Notes: generated by a model not told the origin, from the letters alone. A DNA stretch of 64,000 nt from Micromonospora terminaliae (GCF_009671205.1 NZ_CP045309.1:3038001-3102000); one strand, 5' to 3'. Positions 23,762-32,518 are shown, numbered from the stretch's first letter. Numbers and translations are program-made.

Positions 23762-24478
23762 TCAGAACCCGAGGTACGCGTGCCGGAGCTGGTCGTCGTC
23801 GCGCAGCCGGGCGGCCGGCGCGGCCGTCACGACCCGGCCGAGCGACATCACCACGCCCTGGTCGGCGACGGAGAGGGCGCTGCGCACGTTCTGCTCGACC
23901 AGCAGGACGGTCAGCCCCCGCTCGTCGCAGAGCCGGCGCAGCAGCGCCATGATCTGGGCGGTCACCTTGGGTGCCAGGCCGAGCGACGGCTCGTCGAGCA
24001 GCAGCAGCCGGGGCCGGGCGATCAGCGCCCGGCCGAGTGCGAGCATCTGCCGTTCGCCGCCGGAGAGTTGGTGCCCGGCGTGCCGCCGCCGGCGGGCCAG
24101 GGCCGGGAACAGCTCGTACACCTCGTCCTGCGCCCGGCGGGCGTCGGCCCGGTCGCCGCGCCAGAGCCCGCCGAGGCGCAGGTTCTCCTCCACGGTCAGC
24201 TCGGCGACGACGCCCCGGCCCTCGGGGACGTGCGCCAGGCCGCGCCGCACCAGCCGTTCGACGCGGACTCCGCGCAGGTCGGCGCCGTCGAAGCGGACCC
24301 GGCCGCCGGTGGGCCGCAGCAGACCCGACAGGGTACGCAGCAACGTGGTCTTACCGGCCCCGTTGGCGCCGAGCACGGCCGCGATGGTCCCGGCGGGCAC
24401 CGCGAACGTCACGTCCCGCAGCACCGGCACCGGCCCGTAGCCGGCGCTGACCGCCTCGACCTCCAGCACCCCGGTCAC
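23762..24478 (-). CDS. livF: Branched-chain amino-acid-type ABC ATPase LivF
   Basis: A 238-residue ATPase. Walker A is GANGAGKTT, signature is LSGGERQMLALGRALI, Walker B is LLLLDEPSLGLAP and the switch region is LLVEQNVRSALSVAD. The LSGGERQML form with the EQN switch is typical of LivF rather than LivG. The GTG start overlaps the LivG stop by four bases. It supplies one of two ATPase subunits energising uptake. Confidence 0.92.
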   Translation of the reverse strand: MTGVLEVEAVSAGYGPVPVLRDVTFAVPAGTIAAVLGANGAGKTTLLRTLSGLLRPTGGRVRFDGADLRGVRVERLVRRGLAHVPEGRGVVAELTVEENLRLGGLWRGDRADARRAQDEVYELFPALARRRRHAGHQLSGGERQMLALGRALIARPRLLLLDEPSLGLAPKVTAQIMALLRRLCDERGLTVLLVEQNVRSALSVADQGVVMSLGRVVTAAPAARLRDDDQLRHAYLGF

Positions 24479-25296
24479 GAGCCCGCCCCCGCCGCCTCGG
24501 CCGGCACGTCCGCGCCGAGGTAGGCCTCGGTGACCAGGGGGTCGTCGCGGACCTCGTCCGGGGTGCCGGCGGCGATGACCCGGCCGAAGTCGAGCACCAC
24601 CAGCTCCTGGCAGACGGCCATGACCAGGTCCATGTGGTGCTCGACGAGCATCACCGAGCAGGCGCCGCCGGCCCGCTCGGGCAGCGTGCGGACCAGCTCG
24701 GCCAGCTCGGCCACGTCGTCGGCGCCCAGCCCGCCGGCCGGCTCGTCGAGCAGCAGCAGCCGGGGCCGGGCGATCAGGGCGCGGGCCAGGGCGACCCGCT
24801 TGCGCACCGCGTACGGCAGGGTGGCCGGGGCGGCGTCGGCGTGCGCCGCGACGCCCAGTTCGGCGAGCAGGTCGCGGGCCTCCCCGCGCAGCCGCCGCTC
24901 GTCCCGGTCGCTGCGCGGCAGGCCGAACAGGGCGGTGGCGAAGCCGGCCCGGGCGGCGTGGCTGGCGCCGGCCACCACGTTCTCCAGCACGGTGAGCCCG
25001 GGAAAGAGGCCGACGCCCTGGAGCGTGCGGGCGATGCCGAGCCGGGTGAGGCGGTGCGGGCGGGGTCGGAACGGCCGGCCGTCCAGGGTGAGCGAGCCGC
25101 TGGTCGGCGGGACGAACCCGCAGACCACGTTGAACAGGGTCGTCTTGCCGGCGCCGTTGGGGCCGATCACGCCGACGATCCGGCCGGGCGGGACCCGCAG
25201 CGAGACGTCGTCGAGGGCGACGAGCCCGCCGAACCGGACGCCGACACCGTGCAGCGCCAGGTCGATGCCGTCCGCGGGGGTGGGGGGTGGGCTCAT
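24475..25296 (-). CDS. livG: Branched-chain amino-acid-type ABC ATPase LivG
   Basis: A 273-residue ATPase, first gene of the liv operon. Walker A is GPNGAGKTT, Walker B is LLLLDEPAGGLG and the switch histidine lies in VMLVEHHMDLVM. The usual LSGGxQ signature has degenerated to ATLPYAVRKRVALARAL, as happens in LivG-like subunits, so ATP hydrolysis may be asymmetric. ATG 25296 is preferred over a GTG two codons earlier because GAGGTGAAG is then well placed. A candidate operator and promoter lie 70-85 bp upstream. Confidence 0.88.
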   Translation of the reverse strand: MSPPPTPADGIDLALHGVGVRFGGLVALDDVSLRVPPGRIVGVIGPNGAGKTTLFNVVCGFVPPTSGSLTLDGRPFRPRPHRLTRLGIARTLQGVGLFPGLTVLENVVAGASHAARAGFATALFGLPRSDRDERRLRGEARDLLAELGVAAHADAAPATLPYAVRKRVALARALIARPRLLLLDEPAGGLGADDVAELAELVRTLPERAGGACSVMLVEHHMDLVMAVCQELVVLDFGRVIAAGTPDEVRDDPLVTEAYLGADVPAEAAGAGS

Positions 25297-25363
25297 CTTC
25301 ACCTCGGGAGAGAACGCGGCGTCGGGGGTGCGCGGTGCGGCTCGGGCGAAGCGGGAAACTTAT

Positions 25364-25378
25364 TACACCGGGAGTGTA
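25364..25378. promoter_or_regulatory. Candidate operator/promoter of the liv operon
   Basis: TACAC-CGGGA-GTGTA is an inverted repeat with five-base arms in the 190-bp gap upstream of livG. It stands in a short AT-rich stretch (AACTTATTACACC on one side, ACTTTT on the other) that contrasts with the GC-rich surroundings, so a promoter is likely here. The regulator is not known. Confidence 0.45.
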
Positions 25379-25486
25379 CTTTTCGGCGGAGGTTCGTCAA
25401 TGCCTCCCGGCGGCGGCGGGGATATCGACGCGATCACGATTCCGGCGGGCGCCGGAACGCACCCACCGTGCGGGGTTCCGCGGTGC

Positions 25487-26323
25487 TCAGCCCGCAGCCG
25501 GCTCCGGCGCCCGCAGGGTCCGGACCTGGCCGGTGCGCGGGCCGCCGGACAGCGCCGCCGGGCTCCACTGTGTGGTGACGAGGTGGAGGGTGCGGCCGTC
25601 CGGGCCGCCGAGCGCGCAGGCGAAGCAGCCCCGGTCCAGGTCGATCCGGTCGAGCACCCGGCCACCCTCGGCGACCCGCACGGCGCACCGGTTCGGCACG
25701 TCGCCGTACCAGACGGCACCCGCGGCGTCGAGGCAGATGCCGTCCGGCGCGGAGTCCGGCACCGCCGCCCAGACCCGCCGGCCGAACAGCGTCCCGTCGG
25801 CGGCCACGTCGTACGCGGTGAGCCGGCCGGCGTACGACTCGGCCACGATGAGGGTGCGCCCGTCCGGGGTGAGCACCATGCCGTTGGGGAAGGCGAGGTC
25901 GCCGGCCACCAGCCGGGCGGTGCCGTCCGGGGCGACCAGGGCCACCGCGCCCGGCCGGAAGTCCCCGGCAGGGAAGTCGAAGCCGATGGTGTTGACGTAC
26001 GCGTTGCCCCGGGCGTCGGTGACCACCTCGTTCCACGGGTGCGGGACGAGGGCGGCCAGGTCGGCGTGGGCGCGCAGCGACCCGTCGGGTTCCCGGCGCA
26101 GCAGCCGCCCGGCGCCGCCGGCCACCACCAGCAGGCGCCCGTCCGGCAGCCAGTCGAAGCAGATCGGCAGCCCGTCGACCCGGGCGACCACCTCGGTGCG
26201 GCCCGCCGCGTCGACGGTGAGCACCTCGCCGGCGCCCCAGTCGGCGAGCCAGAGCCGCCCCTCGTGCCAGCGGGGCGACTCGCCGAAGGCGAGCCCGTCG
26301 ACGAGGATCTGCGGTGCGGTCAC
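25487..26323 (-). CDS. SMP-30/gluconolactonase-family protein
   Basis: A 278-residue six-bladed beta-propeller lactonase. Metal-site residues typical of the family are visible: [19 protein letters not shown] (Glu), [20 protein letters not shown] (Asn), [13 protein letters not shown] (Asn) and [17 protein letters not shown] (Asp). These enzymes hydrolyse sugar lactones using Ca or Zn. The GTG start overlaps the end of the ECF sigma-factor gene by four bases and has GAGGAGCC upstream, so it belongs to the DGPF/sigma operon, an unusual partnership. The substrate is unknown. Confidence 0.86.
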   Translation of the reverse strand: MTAPQILVDGLAFGESPRWHEGRLWLADWGAGEVLTVDAAGRTEVVARVDGLPICFDWLPDGRLLVVAGGAGRLLRREPDGSLRAHADLAALVPHPWNEVVTDARGNAYVNTIGFDFPAGDFRPGAVALVAPDGTARLVAGDLAFPNGMVLTPDGRTLIVAESYAGRLTAYDVAADGTLFGRRVWAAVPDSAPDGICLDAAGAVWYGDVPNRCAVRVAEGGRVLDRIDLDRGCFACALGGPDGRTLHLVTTQWSPAALSGGPRTGQVRTLRAPEPAAG

Positions 26324-27540
26324 GGGTGGCTCCTCAGCAGGTCGCGGGAGTGCCGGAGGAACTCCCGTTCGGCGGCGTTGCCGGTGCGCGCGATCGCCGC
26401 GTCGTACGCGACCGCCGCCTCGGCGGGCCGGTCGAGGCGGCGCAGCAGGTCGGCGCGGACCGCGTGCAGGACGTGGTAGCCGGCCAGGTCGAGCCGGTCG
26501 ACCTCGGCGAGCGCCGCGGCCGGGCCGGCCACCTCGGCCAGCGCGACGGCCCGGTGCAGCGCCACCACCGGCCCGGGCGCGTGCGCCAGGAGCTGGTCGT
26601 AGAGGGCGAGGATCTGCCGCCAATCGGTGTCGGCGGCGGTGGCCGCGTCGCTGTGCACCGCGTTGATCGCGGCCTGGATCTGGTACGGGCCGGGCCGGTT
26701 GCGCCGCAGGCAGCGCCGGACGAGGGCCTGCCCCTCGGCGATCAGCGCCCGGTCCCACCGCCCGCGGTCCTGCGCGCCGAGCGGCACCAGCGTGCCGTCC
26801 GGCCCGGTCCGGGCGCCCCGCCGCGCGTCGGTGAGCAGCATGAGCGCGAGCAGCCCGAGCACCTCCGGCTCGTCCGGCATGAGCTCGCCCAGCAGCCGCC
26901 CCAGCCGGATCGCCTCGGTGCACAGCTCGTCCCGGACCAACCGCTCCCCCGCGCTGGCGGTGTGCCCCTCGGTGAAGATCAGGTAGACCACGGCCAGCAC
27001 GCCGCTCAGCCGGTCCGGCAGGTCGGCGTCCCGAGGCACCCGGTACGGGATGCCGGCGTCGCGGATCTTCGCCTTGGCGCGGACGAGGCGCTGCGCCATG
27101 GTCGGCTCCGGCACCAGGAAGGCGCGGGCGATCTCGGCGGTGCTCAACCCACCGAGCAGGCGCAGGGTCAGCGCGACCCGGGCCGCCGGGCCGAGCGCCG
27201 GATGGCAGCAGGTGAAGATCAGGCGGAGGTGGTCGTCGCGCACGGGACCCTCCTCGGCGGGCGGCTCGGGGGCGTACAGCAGGGCGGCCTGGGCGTGCCG
27301 GTCGGCGCGGGACGCCTCGCGCCGCCGCCGGTCGATCGCCCGGTTCCGGGCGGTGGTGATGATCCAGCCGGCCGGGCTGGGCGGCGGGCCGTCCACGGCC
27401 CACCGGTCGACCGCGGTGGCGAACGCCTCCTGGACCGCCTCCTCGGCGAGGTCGATGTCGCCGAGGAGACGCACCAGGACGGCGACCGCCCGGCCGTACT
27501 CCGCGCGGAAGGCGCGCTCGACGTCGGCGGGACCGGTCAT
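26320..27540 (-). CDS. ECF sigma factor with long C-terminal domain (ECF42-type)
   Basis: A 406-residue sigma-70 family protein. Region 2 is [20 protein letters not shown] to [20 protein letters not shown], and region 4 is [20 protein letters not shown] to [11 protein letters not shown]. It is followed by about 230 residues of helical repeats ([20 protein letters not shown]). ECF factors of this length beside a DGPF/YCII protein form a recognised group, usually called ECF42, that lacks a classical anti-sigma factor; the C-terminal extension is thought to regulate it. ATGA overlaps join it to the genes before and after. Confidence 0.9.
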   Translation of the reverse strand: MTGPADVERAFRAEYGRAVAVLVRLLGDIDLAEEAVQEAFATAVDRWAVDGPPPSPAGWIITTARNRAIDRRRREASRADRHAQAALLYAPEPPAEEGPVRDDHLRLIFTCCHPALGPAARVALTLRLLGGLSTAEIARAFLVPEPTMAQRLVRAKAKIRDAGIPYRVPRDADLPDRLSGVLAVVYLIFTEGHTASAGERLVRDELCTEAIRLGRLLGELMPDEPEVLGLLALMLLTDARRGARTGPDGTLVPLGAQDRGRWDRALIAEGQALVRRCLRRNRPGPYQIQAAINAVHSDAATAADTDWRQILALYDQLLAHAPGPVVALHRAVALAEVAGPAAALAEVDRLDLAGYHVLHAVRADLLRRLDRPAEAAVAYDAAIARTGNAAEREFLRHSRDLLRSHP

Positions 27541-27887
27541 CCCTCGCCCTGGAACGGGCGCACCTCGATCGGCAGGGTGGTGGCCAGGGCGTACCGGCGG
27601 CCCCAGTCGAGCGCGGCGTCGAGGTCGGGCGCCGTGATGATCGTGAAGCCGCCCAGGTACTCCTTGCCCTCGGCGAACGGGCCGTCGGTGACGAGCACCT
27701 CGTCGCCCCTCGGGCGGAGCACGGTGGCGGTCTCCGGCGCGTGCAGGCCGTTGCCGAACACCCAGCAGCCGGCCTCCCTGAGCTCCCGGCCGATGGCGTC
27801 GACCTCGCGCATCACCCCGGCCAGGAACTCCGGGTCCGGCGGCTCGGCGCCGGCCGGCTGGTACATGCTGATCAGGTACTGCTTCAC
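27537..27887 (-). CDS. DGPF/YCII-related protein
   Basis: A 116-residue single-domain protein of the YCII-like ferredoxin fold. The family hallmark is seen at [20 protein letters not shown], with the C-terminal [15 protein letters not shown]. It is the first gene of a three-gene leftward operon; its stop overlaps the sigma factor's ATG. Such proteins are encoded with ECF42-type sigma factors and have been proposed as sensors or enzymes in that pathway. The GTG start has GAGGAGGCAGCCC upstream. Confidence 0.9.
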   Translation of the reverse strand: MKQYLISMYQPAGAEPPDPEFLAGVMREVDAIGRELREAGCWVFGNGLHAPETATVLRPRGDEVLVTDGPFAEGKEYLGGFTIITAPDLDAALDWGRRYALATTLPIEVRPFQGEG

Positions 27888-28031
27888 GGGCTGCCTCCTC
27901 GTCCGGCGGCCGGTCCCTCCCGGCCCCTCCACCCTCCACACGAACCGGCACCCCGCGGATCGACACGCCGCCCCGACGGATTTCCCGGGCCGGGTGTTGA
28001 TCGGCCGTCGCCGGCACCCGACACTCGGGGC

Positions 28032-28742
28032 ATGGCACGAACCGCGGCGGTGCCGCTCGCCCCCGGCGTCTGGCGCATCCCCACCGTCGGTCGCGCCGCG
28101 GTCAACTCCTACGCCTTCCTCGACGACGACGGCTCGGTCACCCTTGTCGACTGCGGGATGCGACGGGCCCCGGCCCGCATCGTGCGCGGGCTGGCGGCCA
28201 TCGGCAAGACCCCCGCCGACGTGACCCGGATCGTGCTGACCCATGCGCACGCGGACCATGCCGGCGGGGCCGCGGAGCTCGCCCGGCGCACCGGCGCACC
28301 GGTCGCCGCGCATGGGGCCGACCTGCCGTACGCCGAGTCCGGCCGGGTGCCGCCGCAGGGCGGGGGGAACACCGTCGGGCGTCTCCTCACCCGCCTGGTG
28401 GGCGGCCGGTTCCCGGCGGTCGCGGTGGCCCGGCCGCTGGCCGACGGCGACCTGCTGCCCGTCGGCGGCGGGCTGCGGGTCGTGCACACCCCGGGCCATT
28501 CCCCGGGCCACGTGTCGCTGCTGCACGAGCCGACGCGGGTGCTGGTCACCGGGGACGCGCTGTTCAACGTGGCCGGCGTCCGCTGGCCGGTGCGGTCGTT
28601 CTGCACCGACTTCCGGATGACCCAGCGCACCGCGCACGTGCTCGGCGAGCTGGACTACGACGTGGCCGCCTTCACCCACGGCCCCGAGCTCACCGACCGG
28701 GCCCGTGAGCAGGTCCGGGCCTTCCTCCGCCGCCTGGGCTGA
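28032..28742 (+). CDS. Metallo-beta-lactamase-fold hydrolase
   Basis: A 236-residue MBL-fold enzyme. The zinc motif THAHADHAG gives His71, His73, Asp75 and His76; further ligands lie in [24 protein letters not shown] and AAFTHGPEL. The closeness of HTPGHSPGH to glyoxalase II-like hydrolases suggests a thioester, ester or lactone substrate, but nothing in the context fixes it. It is divergent from the DGPF/sigma operon with a 144-bp gap. No signal peptide. Confidence 0.88.
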   Translation: MARTAAVPLAPGVWRIPTVGRAAVNSYAFLDDDGSVTLVDCGMRRAPARIVRGLAAIGKTPADVTRIVLTHAHADHAGGAAELARRTGAPVAAHGADLPYAESGRVPPQGGGNTVGRLLTRLVGGRFPAVAVARPLADGDLLPVGGGLRVVHTPGHSPGHVSLLHEPTRVLVTGDALFNVAGVRWPVRSFCTDFRMTQRTAHVLGELDYDVAAFTHGPELTDRAREQVRAFLRRLG

Positions 28743-28787
28743 CCCGACGCCCCGCCACCGGCCCATACCCACCACCCTGCCTCAGGC

Positions 28788-28850
28788 AGAGAAAATCTTC
28801 CATGTATCTATTGCAAGAATTCTTCGCCGTATGACCTAATACTGACAGTT
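28788..28850 (+). promoter_or_regulatory. AT-rich control region upstream of secreted lysozyme
   Basis: About 60 bp of unusually AT-rich DNA lies 45-105 bp before the lysozyme start. It contains the palindrome AAGAATTCTT (28815-28824) and two related segments, AAAATCTTCCATGTAT and GAATTCTTCGCCGTATG, about 27 bp apart. A CTAATACT hexamer-like element near 28835 could be a -10 region. This looks like the promoter and an operator, not a riboswitch that I can recognise. Confidence 0.42.
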
Positions 28851-28894
28851 CCTTTCGTCCCGCCGCCACAAGCGGTAACCCCCAGGGAGGAAGC

Positions 28895-29641
28895 ATGAAC
28901 CGTCCTGTTCGATCGGCGCTGCGTACGGCCGCCACGGCCCTGCTCGCCACCGTCACCCTGGCCGCCTCGGCCGTCGTCGGCGCGACACCCGCCAGCGCCG
29001 CGCCGGCCGGCCTGCCCGGCATGGACGTCTCCAGTCACCAGGGCAACGTGAACTGGTCCGCCGCCTGGAACAACGGCGCCCGGTTCGCGTACGTGAAGGC
29101 GACCGAGGGCACGTCCTACACCAACCCGTACTTCGCCCAGCAGTACAACGGCTCCTACAACGTCGGGATGATCCGCGGGTCGTACCACTTCGCCCTGCCC
29201 GGCAACTCCAGCGGCGCCACCCAGGCCAACTACTTCGTCGACCACGGCGGCGGCTGGTCCAAGGACGGCAAGACGCTGCCCGGGGCGCTCGACATCGAGT
29301 ACAACCCGTACGGCGCCACCTGCTACGGCCTGAGCCAGGCGTCGATGCGCAGCTGGATCGCGTCGTTCGTCAACCAGTACTACGCCCGGACCGGCCGGTG
29401 GGCCACCATCTACACGACCACCGACTGGTGGAGCACCTGCACCGGCAACACCTCGCAGTTCGCCGCGAACAACCCGCTGTGGATCGCGCGCTACTCCAGC
29501 AGCGTCGGCACCCTGCCGGCCGGCTGGGGGACGTACTCCTTCTGGCAGTGGTCGTCCTCGGGCGTCTTCCCGGGTGACCAGAACGTCTGGAACGGCACCC
29601 TGGACCGGCTCAAGGTGCTGGCCTGCAACGGACCCTGCTGA
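28895..29641 (+). CDS. Secreted GH25 lysozyme (N-acetylmuramidase)
   Basis: A 248-residue exported muramidase. The Sec signal peptide (residues 1-36) ends PASA-AP. The glycoside hydrolase family 25 domain fills the rest: PGMDVSSHQGNVNWSAAWNN with Asp44, FAYVKATEGTSY, RGSYHFALP, and the catalytic pair in ALDIEYNPYG (Asp133, Glu135), finishing with FWQWSSSG. It cleaves the beta-1,4 bond between MurNAc and GlcNAc. There is no cell-wall-binding domain. The ATG has GGGAGGAAGC upstream. A second secreted peptidoglycan hydrolase follows 102 bp later. Confidence 0.93.
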   Translation: MNRPVRSALRTAATALLATVTLAASAVVGATPASAAPAGLPGMDVSSHQGNVNWSAAWNNGARFAYVKATEGTSYTNPYFAQQYNGSYNVGMIRGSYHFALPGNSSGATQANYFVDHGGGWSKDGKTLPGALDIEYNPYGATCYGLSQASMRSWIASFVNQYYARTGRWATIYTTTDWWSTCTGNTSQFAANNPLWIARYSSSVGTLPAGWGTYSFWQWSSSGVFPGDQNVWNGTLDRLKVLACNGPC

Positions 29642-29743
29642 TCCGCTCCGGTGGCGGGCGGTCCGGTTCGGCCGGCGTCCCTGACGCCGTGACCGGGCCG
29701 CCGCCCACCACCGGCCGCGTCCGTCCCTGACGAGGAGGCCCCG

Positions 29744-30418
29744 ATGTCCGTACCCGTTCCCCGCCGGGCCGTGCTGCGCGGCGCGGTCCTGCTCGGCGCC
29801 GCCGCCGGCGCCACCGCACTGACCCAGTTCGGCGCCGGCCGCGACGCCCGGGCCGTCGCCACCCGGGTCGACCAGCCGACCATCGCCAACTGCGCGACCT
29901 GGGGCGCCCGCCCGCCCTCGTCGCCGGTCAGCGTGGTGCAGAGCCGGCCCAACAAGATCATCATCCATCACACGGCGTTCCCGAACACCACCGACTACAG
30001 CCTCGCGCAGGCCTACCGCAACTCGCGTGACATCCAGAACCTGCACATGGACACCAACGGCTGGCTCGACTCCGGGCAGCACTTCACCAACAGCCGGGGC
30101 GGCTTCCTCACCGAGGGCCGGCACGGCAGCCTGTACGGGCTGCTGCACGGGCAGACCATGGTGCAGGGCGCGCACTGCGTCGGACAGAACAGCCAGGCCA
30201 TCGGCATCGAGAACGACGGCATCTATCTCGACGTGCAGCCCCCGCAGGCGCTCTGGAACAGCCTGGTGTGGTTCTGCGCCTTCACCTGCCAGCAGTACGG
30301 CATCCCGCCGACCGAGATCTATGGGCACAAGGACTTCAACTCCACCCAGTGCCCCGGCCTGCTCCACGACCGGCTCCCGGAGCTGCGCAGCACCGTGGCC
30401 GCCCGCCTCGGCGCCTGA
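29744..30418 (+). CDS. Exported N-acetylmuramoyl-L-alanine amidase (PGRP/amidase_2)
   Basis: A 224-residue exported amidase. The twin-arginine-like N-terminus (VPRRAVLRGAVLLGAAAG) suggests Tat export. The amidase_2/PGRP core has KIIIHHTAFPNTTDY (His75/76), SGQHFTNSRGGFLTEGRHGS, HCVGQNSQAIGIENDG and YGHKDFNSTQCPG with His195 and Cys203, the zinc ligands of active enzymes. It cuts between MurNAc and L-Ala in peptidoglycan. It lies in line with the GH25 gene and is followed by a strong hairpin, so the pair may act together in wall turnover. Confidence 0.92.
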   Translation: MSVPVPRRAVLRGAVLLGAAAGATALTQFGAGRDARAVATRVDQPTIANCATWGARPPSSPVSVVQSRPNKIIIHHTAFPNTTDYSLAQAYRNSRDIQNLHMDTNGWLDSGQHFTNSRGGFLTEGRHGSLYGLLHGQTMVQGAHCVGQNSQAIGIENDGIYLDVQPPQALWNSLVWFCAFTCQQYGIPPTEIYGHKDFNSTQCPGLLHDRLPELRSTVAARLGA

Positions 30419-30427
30419 CCGGATCCT

Positions 30428-30462
30428 GGACACCTTCCGTTCGCCTCGGACGGAAGGTGTCC
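30428..30462 (+). terminator. Perfect 13-bp stem terminator
   Basis: GGACACCTTCCGT (30428-30440) and ACGGAAGGTGTCC (30450-30462) pair perfectly around a 9-base loop, starting 10 bp after the amidase stop. Only a short TTT follows. It insulates the peptidoglycan hydrolase genes from the ArsR gene. Confidence 0.82.
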
Positions 30463-30477
30463 GGCGTTTCAGCACTC

Positions 30478-30489
30478 GCTTATATAAGC
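30478..30489. promoter_or_regulatory. ArsR-type palindrome GCTTATATAAGC
   Basis: A perfect 12-bp AT-rich palindrome 21 bp upstream of the ArsR start codon, in otherwise GC-rich DNA. Palindromes of this AT-rich type in the core promoter are typical of ArsR/SmtB autoregulation. The adjacent TATCTGATAG may be the -10 region or a second half-site. Confidence 0.58.
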
Positions 30490-30510
30490 CGTATCTGATA
30501 GAAAGAGGGC

Positions 30511-30873
30511 GTGCACGCCTTCGACGTCCTCGGGGACCCGGTCCGTCGCCGGATCCTGGAGCTGCTCGCCGAGGGTGAGCAGCCCGCCGGCACGGTCGGG
30601 GCGACCGTCCAGCGGGAGTTCGGCATCAGCCAGCCCGCCGTGTCGCAGCACCTCAAGGTGCTGCGGGAACACGGCTTCGCGACCGTGCGCGCCCAGGGCA
30701 CCCGCCGCCTCTACGCGGTGGACCCGGGCCCGCTGCGCGAGCTGGACGAGTGGCTCGCCGGCTTCCGCCGGTTCTGGACGCCGCCGCTGGCGGCGCTCGC
30801 CACCGAACTGGCCCGGGGCCGGCGCGAGCGACGGCTGCGCGAGGGCAACTCCGAGGAGAGGAAAACACCATGA
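30511..30873 (+). CDS. ArsR-family regulator
   Basis: A 120-residue winged-helix protein: HAFDVLGDPVRRRILELLAE, then FGISQPAVSQHLKVLREHGF and the wing VRAQGTRRLYAVDPGPLREL. There are no clustered cysteines or histidines for metal sensing, so it belongs to the non-metal branch commonly paired with SRPBCC proteins. The GTG start is only a base or two from AGAGGG, so translation may be inefficient or leaderless. The stop overlaps the next ATG. Confidence 0.9.
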   Translation: MHAFDVLGDPVRRRILELLAEGEQPAGTVGATVQREFGISQPAVSQHLKVLREHGFATVRAQGTRRLYAVDPGPLRELDEWLAGFRRFWTPPLAALATELARGRRERRLREGNSEERKTP

Positions 30874-31511
30874 TCGACGTGACCGGGCAGATCAGCGCCG
30901 TCGAGCGCCGGCTGGGCACCCGTACGCTCCCCGCCGGCGAGGCGCGGGTCATGACCATCAGCCAGACGTACGACGCGCCGGTGGAGGACGTCTGGGACGC
31001 CTGTACCAGCCCCGAGCGGATCCCCCGCTGGTTCCTGCCGATCTCCGGCGAGCTGAAGCTCGGCGGGCGGTACCAGCTGGAGGGCAACGCCGGGGGCACC
31101 GTCGAGCGCTGCGACCCGCCGCACAGCTTCGCCGCGACCTGGGAGTTCGGCGGGGAGGTGAGCTGGATCGAGGTGCGGCTCACCGAGGCCGGCGCCGGGC
31201 GTACCCGGTTCGAGCTGGAGCACGTCGCGCACGTCGACGACGCGCGGTGGGCCGAGTACGGGCCTGGCGCGGTCGGCGTCGGCTGGGACGGGGCGCTGCT
31301 CGGGCTGGCCTCCCACCTCGCCGCCGACGGCTCCGGGATCACCCCGGACGAGGCCGTCGCCTGGATGGGGTCGGACGAGGGCCGCCGCTTCATGACCGAG
31401 GCCAGCGCCCGCTGGACCGAGGCGAGCATCGCCGCCGGCACCCCGGCCGACGAGGCCCGCGCCGCCGGGGACCGGACGACCGCCTTCTACACGGGCACCC
31501 CGGCCGCCTGA
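30870..31511 (+). CDS. SRPBCC/AHSA1-domain protein
   Basis: A 213-residue START-like protein of the AHSA1 type. Signature elements are ISQTYDAPVEDVWDACTSPE, RIPRWFLPISGELKLGGRYQ and ERCDPPHSFAATWEFGGEVS, followed by an acidic helical tail. The fold binds hydrophobic ligands; genes fused or coupled to ArsR regulators like this one are widespread but mostly unassigned. The ATG overlaps the ArsR stop (ATGA) with GGAGAGGAAAA upstream. Confidence 0.88.
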   Translation: MIDVTGQISAVERRLGTRTLPAGEARVMTISQTYDAPVEDVWDACTSPERIPRWFLPISGELKLGGRYQLEGNAGGTVERCDPPHSFAATWEFGGEVSWIEVRLTEAGAGRTRFELEHVAHVDDARWAEYGPGAVGVGWDGALLGLASHLAADGSGITPDEAVAWMGSDEGRRFMTEASARWTEASIAAGTPADEARAAGDRTTAFYTGTPAA

Positions 31512-31564
31512 TCGCGCACCCGTGCCCGTGCCGACGACCCGGCACGGGCACAAGCGCGAGGGAC

Positions 31565-31837
31565 GGCTTCGATGAGGCGATCTGGGCGGCCCGCCGCTAG
31601 GCCATCGTGGTGGCCGGCAGCCTGGCCAAGTTCCGCCAGCACGAGGAGCTGGGCCGGTTCCTGCTCGGCACCGGCGAGCGCGTGCTGGTCGAGGCGAGCC
31701 CGGTGGACCGGGTCTGGGGCATCGGGCTGGCCGCCGACGACCCGCGCGCCGCGGACCCGGCACGGTGGCGGGGCGCGAACCTGCTCGGCTTCGCCCTCAT
31801 GGAGGCCCGCGCCGCCCTCCGCGGCGCAGCGGGATGA
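31565..31837 (+). pseudogene. NADAR-family (YbiA-like) pseudogene
   Basis: In one frame the DNA encodes GFDEAIWAARR, a TAG stop, then AIVVAGSLAKFRQHEELGRF, LLGTGERVLVEASPVDRVWG and IGLAADDPRAADPARWRGANLLGFALMEAR. This is the C-terminal half of a NADAR domain, an N-glycosidase fold acting on early riboflavin intermediates or ADP-ribose-like groups. The first 60 or so residues are missing and an in-frame stop interrupts what remains. A start after the stop would give about 76 residues lacking the active-site N-terminus. I therefore call it broken. Confidence 0.78.
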
Positions 31838-31944
31838 CCCTGCCGGACGTCCGCCGCATCGCGGACCGGCTACGGCACCCGGAGACACCCCGCACGGGCG
31901 GGTGAAGGGGCGCCGCGGCGCCCGGGCGGGTAACGTGCAGCGGC

Positions 31945-32460
31945 GTGACCGCCGCACCGTACACGCACTGCTCGTTCTGCGGCACGGCCTACCCGGCGGA
32001 GGCCGGGTGGCCGCGCGTCTGCCTGGCCTGTGGGGAGACGGTGTGGCGCAACCCGCTGCCCGTCGCGGTGGCGGTGCTGCCGGTCCGCACCCCGGACGGC
32101 CTCGGCGTGGTGGTGGTCCGCCGGGACATCGAGCCGGCCCGCGGCCAGCTCGCCCTCCCGGGCGGCTTCATCGAGTACGGCGAGGAGTGGTCCGAGGCGC
32201 TCGTGCGCGAGCTGCGGGAGGAGACCGGCCTGCTGGCCGAGGCCGACGAGGCGCGGCTGTTCGCGGTGCACGGGGCGCCGGCCGGCGGCACCATGATGGT
32301 CTTCGGCGTGCTGCCCGAGCGGCCGGTCGGTGACCTGCCCCCGTCGGCGCCGACCGAGGAGGCCACCGAGTGGCTGGTCCTCACCGAGCCGGTCGAGCTG
32401 GCGTTCTCCACGCACACCCGGGTGCTGGCCGACTTCCTCGGCCGTCAGCACGCCGGCTGA
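31945..32460 (+). CDS. Nudix hydrolase with N-terminal zinc ribbon
   Basis: A 171-residue pyrophosphohydrolase. Cys9-x2-Cys12 and Cys26-x2-Cys29 form a zinc ribbon. The Nudix box is complete from Gly74 to Leu96 (GFIEYGEEWSEALVRELREE-TG), with the REXXEE metal-binding glutamates. Zinc-ribbon Nudix proteins hydrolyse NADH, FAD or related dinucleotides. The GTG start is preceded by a weak purine run (GCAGCGGC). It follows the NADAR pseudogene by 107 bp. No operon partner is evident. Confidence 0.88.
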   Translation: MTAAPYTHCSFCGTAYPAEAGWPRVCLACGETVWRNPLPVAVAVLPVRTPDGLGVVVVRRDIEPARGQLALPGGFIEYGEEWSEALVRELREETGLLAEADEARLFAVHGAPAGGTMMVFGVLPERPVGDLPPSAPTEEATEWLVLTEPVELAFSTHTRVLADFLGRQHAG

Positions 32461-32518
32461 CCGAGGCCCGCACGCAAGCTGACCCCGGCCAGCACGCGGG
32501 CTGACCCGGCGACGCCGC

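Noticed and set aside
20336..23952. Long Gly/Arg/His-rich frames opposite the liv operon
   Set aside because: Reverse-strand compositional frames of the permease and binding-protein genes; no motifs.
31607..31837. Short 76-codon gene after the TAG in the NADAR remnant
   Set aside because: It would lack the N-terminal active-site part of the fold and has no ribosome site, so it is treated as part of the pseudogene.
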